From contig NZ_SRUU01000025.1 of NCBI RefSeq assembly GCF_004791585.1, positions 1 through 64,000 of the forward strand: DNA of 64,000 nucleotides, written 5' to 3'. Positions 60,070 through 64,000 of this stretch are shown here, one piece after another; the first letter of the stretch is position 1, and every line of letters begins with the position of its first letter. The DNA is from Mesorhizobium sp. M1C.F.Ca.ET.210.01.1.1 (lineage in GTDB: Bacteria > Pseudomonadota > Alphaproteobacteria > Rhizobiales > Rhizobiaceae). The notes beneath the pieces were generated by a model that did no database searches, was not told where the DNA came from, and saw nothing but the letters and a program-made list of their open reading frames with translations. The translations under genes and the position numbers were made by a program.

Positions 60070-61410
60070 CTAGCCCAGCAATTGCTTGCTCAGCCTTGCG
60101 CACTGGACGCGGATATCCGGAATGGCGTCGATCTCGAAGAAGGTGCCGCGCGTCAGCGGTCCGACGGCGAGGATTTTCGACGACACCGTGCCGTCGGCCG
60201 CGATCAGCTCGCATCTGGCGGTGACGTCGAGGCCGAGGCGCAGCGGGTCCGGCCGCGCCAGGCCGCGCTCGACCAGCGAACGCACGACGCCGTTCGACGT
60301 CTTCGAGATGTCGCGGGCAATGCCCATGCAGTCATAGATGCGGGCGACTTCGAGTGTTTCGAGCGCCTGCGTGCCGCGCTGCTGGATCTTTACGGCAAAG
60401 CCATCGTTCGGCTGGATGTCGACCACTCGGCCGGCGACGAGACGGATGCGGCCCGAACGGACCGCTTCGGTGACACGCTCATAGACCTGAGGCGCCATGC
60501 GGTGGCGATGGATGTCCCACCAGGCCTTGGTGTGCTCGACAAAGCGGCGCTTGGCCGAGGACGACCAGTTCTGCCAGATCTTCTGGTTGAAGGGCCGCAG
60601 GCCGTCGACCACGTCGCGCCAGTCGCCGCCGGCCTTCTGGTTCTCGCGGATCAGGTTGCGGAACCAGCCGACGAAATAGGAAAGCTCCGTGCCGAGCGGG
60701 ATGTCGGCGATGTCGAGCTTGATCGGATTGCCCTTGCGGTGCGGCGAAGGCAGCAGGCCGCGCCGCGACACCGCGACGATGGCGCCGCGATGGCCGCGCT
60801 GCTCCAGCGAAAGGAATGCGTCGACCATGCTCAGCCCCGTGCCGAGCACCAGTGCCGGGGCCTCAGGGTCGAGCGCGGTGTCGGCGTCCGAACCCATCCG
60901 GATGGCGCGGCCCTGGAAGGCGCCCGGCTGCTCGTCATGGCCGGTGGCTAAAGCGGCGAGGTGGCCGACGACGCTTGTGCCGTTGGCCAAGGCCACCTCG
61001 ACGCCCGACGGCGTCGGCGAGATCGACAGGGTCTGCTCGCGGATCAGGCGCAGCCTTCCCGTTTCGCGCTCTCGTTCCTCGAGCTCGTCGAGCAGCTCTT
61101 TCAGATAGCGGGCATAGAGGCTGCGCGGCGCGTAGAACGGTCCCTGGTCCGGCGTGGCGAGGCCGCGCTCCAGCACCCAGCGGGCGAAGTTTTCCGGGTC
61201 GTCGGCATGGGCGCTCATGAGGGACGCCCTGACATTGAGCACATGGGCTGAGAGCAGCGTCGAATAGGCCATGCCCTGGCCGAAATGCGGCCGCTTCTCG
61301 ATCAGCGTCACGCGAAGATCGGGGTTCGGCGATTTCAACAGATGCGCGGCCAGCACGACGCCGCTGGCGCCGCCGCCGACAATGATGATGGAATTGCCGC
61401 GTCCAACCAT
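60070..61410 (-). CDS. FAD/NAD(P)-binding protein (DUF-type, HpnW/CzcO-like)
   Basis: Encodes 446 residues. IIIVGGGASGVVLAAHLLKS (G12-G17) is the FAD loop; YSTLLSAHVLNVRASLMSAHADDPENFARWV and LGTGLSMVDAFLSLEQRGHRGAIVAVSRRG (second nucleotide loop) define the 'FAD-NAD(P)-binding' NAD_binding_9 family. Products in this family are often annotated as hydroxyacylglutathione- or sulfur-compound-linked oxidoreductases, without proof. It lies opposite taurine/sulfonate ABC genes, so a role in organosulfur oxidation is a reasonable inference. A 32-residue leader ORF precedes it. Confidence 0.78.
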   Translation of the reverse strand: MVGRGNSIIIVGGGASGVVLAAHLLKSPNPDLRVTLIEKRPHFGQGMAYSTLLSAHVLNVRASLMSAHADDPENFARWVLERGLATPDQGPFYAPRSLYARYLKELLDELEERERETGRLRLIREQTLSISPTPSGVEVALANGTSVVGHLAALATGHDEQPGAFQGRAIRMGSDADTALDPEAPALVLGTGLSMVDAFLSLEQRGHRGAIVAVSRRGLLPSPHRKGNPIKLDIADIPLGTELSYFVGWFRNLIRENQKAGGDWRDVVDGLRPFNQKIWQNWSSSAKRRFVEHTKAWWDIHRHRMAPQVYERVTEAVRSGRIRLVAGRVVDIQPNDGFAVKIQQRGTQALETLEVARIYDCMGIARDISKTSNGVVRSLVERGLARPDPLRLGLDVTARCELIAADGTVSSKILAVGPLTRGTFFEIDAIPDIRVQCARLSKQLLG

Positions 61411-61448
61411 GGGTGAGATTCAGGAGCTGTCGAGGGCCGCGAACGAGC

Positions 61449-61547
61449 CTAAGCAGCCAGCACCGGCCGCCGTGAAGCAGCCGATGCCGCAGCGGTCAGG
61501 CTCACGCCACGAACGACTGGCGGTATGCGGTTCAGGTGGTCGCGCAT
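61449..61547 (-). CDS. Short leader-peptide ORF upstream of the FAD protein gene
   Basis: ATG 61547 to TAG 61449 encodes 32 residues beginning MRDHLNRIPPVVRGVSLTAA. AGGGAGAGAGAACG precedes it, a much better ribosome site than that of the FAD protein gene 38 bases further on (which has none clear). An AT-rich promoter-like patch (61560-61592) lies just upstream. This arrangement suggests a translated leader that couples to, or attenuates, expression of the main gene. Which residues matter is unclear. Confidence 0.5.
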   Translation of the reverse strand: MRDHLNRIPPVVRGVSLTAAASAASRRPVLAA

Positions 61548-61733
61548 CGTTCTCTCTCCCTAATGTTGATAAGATTACTATACTAAACCAACCGCACACG
61601 GAACCTCGTTTCAATTCCGCTGCTATCTGGGGCATGGATTTACCCGGGAAAGGTAACAGGGGGATTTTCTTTCGGTGGGCGTCTTTTTTCGTGGGCGAGC
61701 GACAGACGAATGCAGAGCGCCGGCGGCGAAGCT

Positions 61734-61920
61734 GCCAATCTCCCCCCTCGTGGGGGAGATGGCCGGCAGGCCAGAGGGGGGCGCGAAGGATTGCGACCGA
61801 TCTCACCTTGCGATCCCCGTGACCTTGGAGCGCTGTGGCGGTGAACAAGCTTTGAAACGCCGGCGGGACAGCGCCCCCTCTGTCCTGCCGGACATCTCCC
61901 CCACAAGGGGGGAGATTGGC
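61734..61920. repeat. Two family B repeats in inverted orientation
   Basis: The arms 61734-61784 and 61871-61920 are about 50 bases each and near-perfect reverse complements (gccaatctcccccctcgtgg... against ...ccacaaggggggagattggc), with 86 bases between. Each arm also contains a small hairpin of its own. It is the main content of the 579-base gene-free region 61548-62126, whose remaining parts show a 'ttctttcggtgggcgtcttt' stretch and the tau leader. Confidence 0.75.
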
Positions 61921-62050
61921 TGTCGCGACGGCTTTCGCCAATCTCGAAGGCCTTTACGGGGCTGGCGAACGCCTCCGCGACCGTTCTTTGCGTCCTCGTA
62001 ACCAACCCCGAGCCGCTTTTTTCCAAGAAAGCCCACACGGTTGGAAGGAT

Positions 62051-62077
62051 TTAACTCTACAAACTCGATAGAATTAA
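62051..62077. promoter_or_regulatory. Operator-like inverted repeat upstream of tauA
   Basis: TTAACTCTA (62051-62059) and TAGAATTAA (62069-62077) are 9-bp arms with one mismatch around a 9-base spacer (CAAACTCGA). It lies 50 bases before the tauA ATG. The T-N-A spacing suits a LysR-type (CysB/Cbl-like) or other sulfur regulator; the regulator gene is not in the window. Confidence 0.45.
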
Positions 62078-62126
62078 CCGACGATAGAAAGGCAATCCGG
62101 TTTTCTCAGGGTTTAGGGAGCCTTTC

Positions 62127-63140
62127 ATGTCAACCATTTCACGACGCATTCTGCTTCTGTCGTCCGCCGCACTCGCGGGCGCTGCCTTCCTCGAACCGGC
62201 CGCGGCCGAGGATTTGAAAATCACCATCGGCTATCAGACGGTGGTCGAGCCTTCGAAAGTGCCGCAGGCCGATGGCGCCTATGAAAAAGCGACCAAGGCC
62301 GCGATCGACTGGCGCAAATTCGATTCCGGCGCCGACGTCATCGCTGCTGTCGCTTCCGGCTCGGTCGATATCGGCTATGTCGGCTCGAGCCCGCTGGCCG
62401 CGGCCGCCAGCCGCGAGCTGCCGATCCAGACCATCTTCGTGGTCGGCCTGATCGGCCCGTCGGAAGCGCTGGTCGCCCGCAACGGCGCCGGCATCGAGAA
62501 GGTCGCCGACCTTGCCGGCAAGAAGGTGGCCGTGCCGTTCGTGTCGACCACGCATTACAGCCTGCTTGCCGCGCTGAAGCATGAAAACGTCGATCCGAAG
62601 TCGGTCGAGATCCTCAACCTCAGGCCGCCGGAGATCGCCGCCGCCTTCGCGCGCGGCGACATCGACGCGGCCTATGTCTGGGACCCAGCTCTCGGTCAGA
62701 TCAAGACGTCCGGCAAGGTGGTGCTCGATTCCGCGCAGGTGGCGGCCTGGGGCGCGCCGACCTTCGACGCCTGGATCGTGCGCACCGACTTTGCCGACAA
62801 GCATCCGGAAGCCGTGCGCGACTTCGTCAAGGTGACCGGCGAGGCCTATGCCCGGTACCTGGCCAAGCCCGAGGCCTGGTCAGTGTCCTCGCCCGAGGCC
62901 GGCAAGATCGCCAAGCTGACCGGCGCCAAGCTGGAAGAGGTGCCGGAACTGCTCAAGGGCTACGTGTTCCCGACGCTCGAAGAGCAGGCCTCGGACAAGT
63001 TCCTCGGCGGCGCCACGGTGCAGGCCGTCGCCGCGACGTCGGCCTTCCTCAAGGAGCAGAGCAAGATCGACGCCGTGCTGCCCGACTATTCGAAATACGT
63101 GACGACCAAATATGCCAGCGAGGCGCTCGCCTCGAACTGA
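62127..63140 (+). CDS. tauA: Taurine/aliphatic sulfonate ABC transporter substrate-binding protein
   Basis: Encodes 337 residues. Signal peptide MSTISRRILLLSSAALAGAA with cleavage near EPAAA-ED; it carries SRR but a Sec route is equally possible. The mature part (LKITIGYQTVVEPSKVPQAD; GADVIAAVASGSVDIGYVGSSPLAAAA; AAFARGDIDAAYVWDP) is the SsuA/TauA type-2 periplasmic fold. TauA is preferred over SsuA because of length and overall similarity. First gene of an importer operon that continues off the right edge; a family A repeat lies between it and tauB. Confidence 0.92.
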   Translation: MSTISRRILLLSSAALAGAAFLEPAAAEDLKITIGYQTVVEPSKVPQADGAYEKATKAAIDWRKFDSGADVIAAVASGSVDIGYVGSSPLAAAASRELPIQTIFVVGLIGPSEALVARNGAGIEKVADLAGKKVAVPFVSTTHYSLLAALKHENVDPKSVEILNLRPPEIAAAFARGDIDAAYVWDPALGQIKTSGKVVLDSAQVAAWGAPTFDAWIVRTDFADKHPEAVRDFVKVTGEAYARYLAKPEAWSVSSPEAGKIAKLTGAKLEEVPELLKGYVFPTLEEQASDKFLGGATVQAVAATSAFLKEQSKIDAVLPDYSKYVTTKYASEALASN

Positions 63141-63152
63141 GCTTTTCTCCGC

Positions 63153-63190
63153 GCAATTCCTGGAAGGAAGACCGCCTTTCCTGGAATTGC
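63153..63190 (+). repeat. Family A hairpin repeat between tauA and tauB
   Basis: Arms GCAATTCC (63153-63160) and GGAATTGC (63183-63190), with a shorter loop than other copies. Lying inside an operon, it may act as an mRNA-stabilising or attenuating hairpin after tauA, as REP elements do downstream of binding-protein genes. Confidence 0.7.
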
Positions 63191-63297
63191 TCGGAAGCGC
63201 GGCCTCTCTTCCCTGGCTTTGCGCTTGCCTGCCACGGGACCGCTTACGAGGAGCGGCTCTGGGGCAGGCCCCTTGACCCAACGGAGGCTCGAGTCCA

Positions 63298-64000
63298 ATG
63301 CCGCATCTGACGCTCGACAAGGTCACCGTTCACTATGCCGGCCAGCCCGCGCCCGCGGTCGAAAGCGTTTCGCTCGACATCGGCAAGAGCGATTTCGTCG
63401 TGCTGGTCGGCCGCTCCGGCTGCGGCAAGACCTCGCTGCTCAACGTCGCCGCCGGGCTGGTCGGGCCCGCGCGCGGTCAGGCCACGATCGACGGCCGGCC
63501 GATCACCGCGCCCGGTCCGGACCGCGCCGTGGTGTTCCAGAACGATGCGCTGTTTCCCTGGCTGACTGCGCGCGAAAACGTCGCCTTCGCGCTCAGGCTG
63601 CGCGGCGTGCCCGCCGACAAACGAGCGCGGCGCGCCGACGAATTGCTCAGGCTGGTCAAGCTCGATAGTGCCGGCGACAAGCGCATCTGGGAGCTTTCCG
63701 GCGGCATGCGGCAACGCGTCGGCCTGGCGCGTGCGCTCGCCGCCGAGCCGGAATTCCTGCTCCTCGACGAGCCGCTCGGCGCGCTCGACGCGCTGACGCG
63801 CGAGCGCATGCAGACGACGCTGCTCGATCTCTGGGCGGCTGCCCAGGTCGGCGTGCTGATGGTCACGCACGGCGTCGAGGAAGCGCTGATGCTCGCCACC
63901 CGCATCGTCGTGCTGGCGCCGGGACCCGGCCATGTGGTGCGGACAATCGAGACGCATTTCGGCCGCCGCTATGCGGCCGGCGAGCCGATCCGCGCGATCA
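63298..64000 (+). CDS. tauB: Taurine/sulfonate ABC transporter ATP-binding protein, 3' end outside window
   Basis: 234 residues are visible of a family near 255-265. Walker A GRSGCGKTS (38-46), Q-loop VVFQNDALFPWLTARENVAF, signature LSGGMRQRVG and Walker B LLLDEPLGALD are intact. ATG 63298 follows ACGGAGG. It energises import of the sulfonate bound by TauA; the permease gene (tauC) and possibly tauD should follow beyond the window. Confidence 0.92.
   Translation, partial: MPHLTLDKVTVHYAGQPAPAVESVSLDIGKSDFVVLVGRSGCGKTSLLNVAAGLVGPARGQATIDGRPITAPGPDRAVVFQNDALFPWLTARENVAFALRLRGVPADKRARRADELLRLVKLDSAGDKRIWELSGGMRQRVGLARALAAEPEFLLLDEPLGALDALTRERMQTTLLDLWAAAQVGVLMVTHGVEEALMLATRIVVLAPGPGHVVRTIETHFGRRYAAGEPIRAI

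Noticed and set aside
27911..63190. GCAATTCC...GGAATTGC copies as a CRISPR-like array
   Set aside because: The copies are kilobases apart with no regular spacers and no cas genes; they are dispersed intergenic repeats.

Overview
The window is a high-GC alphaproteobacterial chromosome segment. Gene content and order point to the Rhizobiales, most likely Mesorhizobium or a close relative: an MbfA ferritin-like protein under an Irr/ICE-like box, a TAXI-TRAP transporter with DUF1850, an rph-rdgB-hemW cluster opposite hrcA, the queG neighbourhood, a ku-ligD operon, and several families of intergenic palindromic repeats. Assignment to genus is inference from gene content; no rRNA is present. I see no prophage, CRISPR array or complete insertion sequence. 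Only the 3' end of an IS110-type transposase remains at the left edge.

Layout. 0.1-9.3 kb: PhoX phosphatase, SMR-type and PAP2 membrane proteins, two XRE regulators, an EamA exporter, a secreted beta-propeller protein, a permuted-papain hydrolase and a CHAD/CYTH pair. 9.4-13.1 kb: a four-gene operon joined by ATGA overlaps (CecR-like TetR regulator, HlyD adaptor, ABC ATPase, ABC permease) behind a perfect 26-bp palindrome. 13.2-22.5 kb: a frameshifted threonine-dehydratase-like gene, mbfA, an ankyrin protein, an ArsR regulator opposite two ferredoxin-fold monooxygenase-like genes, and ku-ligD for end joining. 22.5-28.6 kb: TAXI-TRAP transporter operon, then an ECF42 sigma factor with its DGPF/YCII partner. 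28.6-43.9 kb: cysK, a LysE exporter, sugar dehydrogenase, hrcA, rph-VOC-rdgB-hemW, rsmI-yraN, uppP, GST-queG-SDR and mepA. 44.1-48.8 kb: glk, an MsbA-like exporter, dapB, gpmA and tRNA-Leu(CAG). 48.9-50.9 kb: a cNMP-binding/thioredoxin-reductase-like fusion overlapping a UBP zinc-finger gene. 51-64 kb: a glycosyltransferase, amino-acid genes (racemase-like, dadA, CBS-CGL reverse transsulfuration), HxlR with a DJ-1/PfpI protein, and the start of a taurine/sulfonate importer opposite an FAD/NAD(P) protein that has a short leader ORF.

Three points stand out. (1) Five otherwise intact genes each carry one small indel, three of them in short homopolymers; sequencing error is a serious alternative to pseudogenisation. 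(2) Several intergenic sites are clear palindromes at the expected place for a local regulator (CecR-like, Irr-like, XRE, tau). (3) Recurrent hairpin repeats sit in intergenic gaps, and two lie directly in the 5' leaders of rsmI and gpmA. The least explained module is the redox-inactive-looking TrxR fusion with its UBP zinc-finger partner. Most other genes are recognisable core metabolism.
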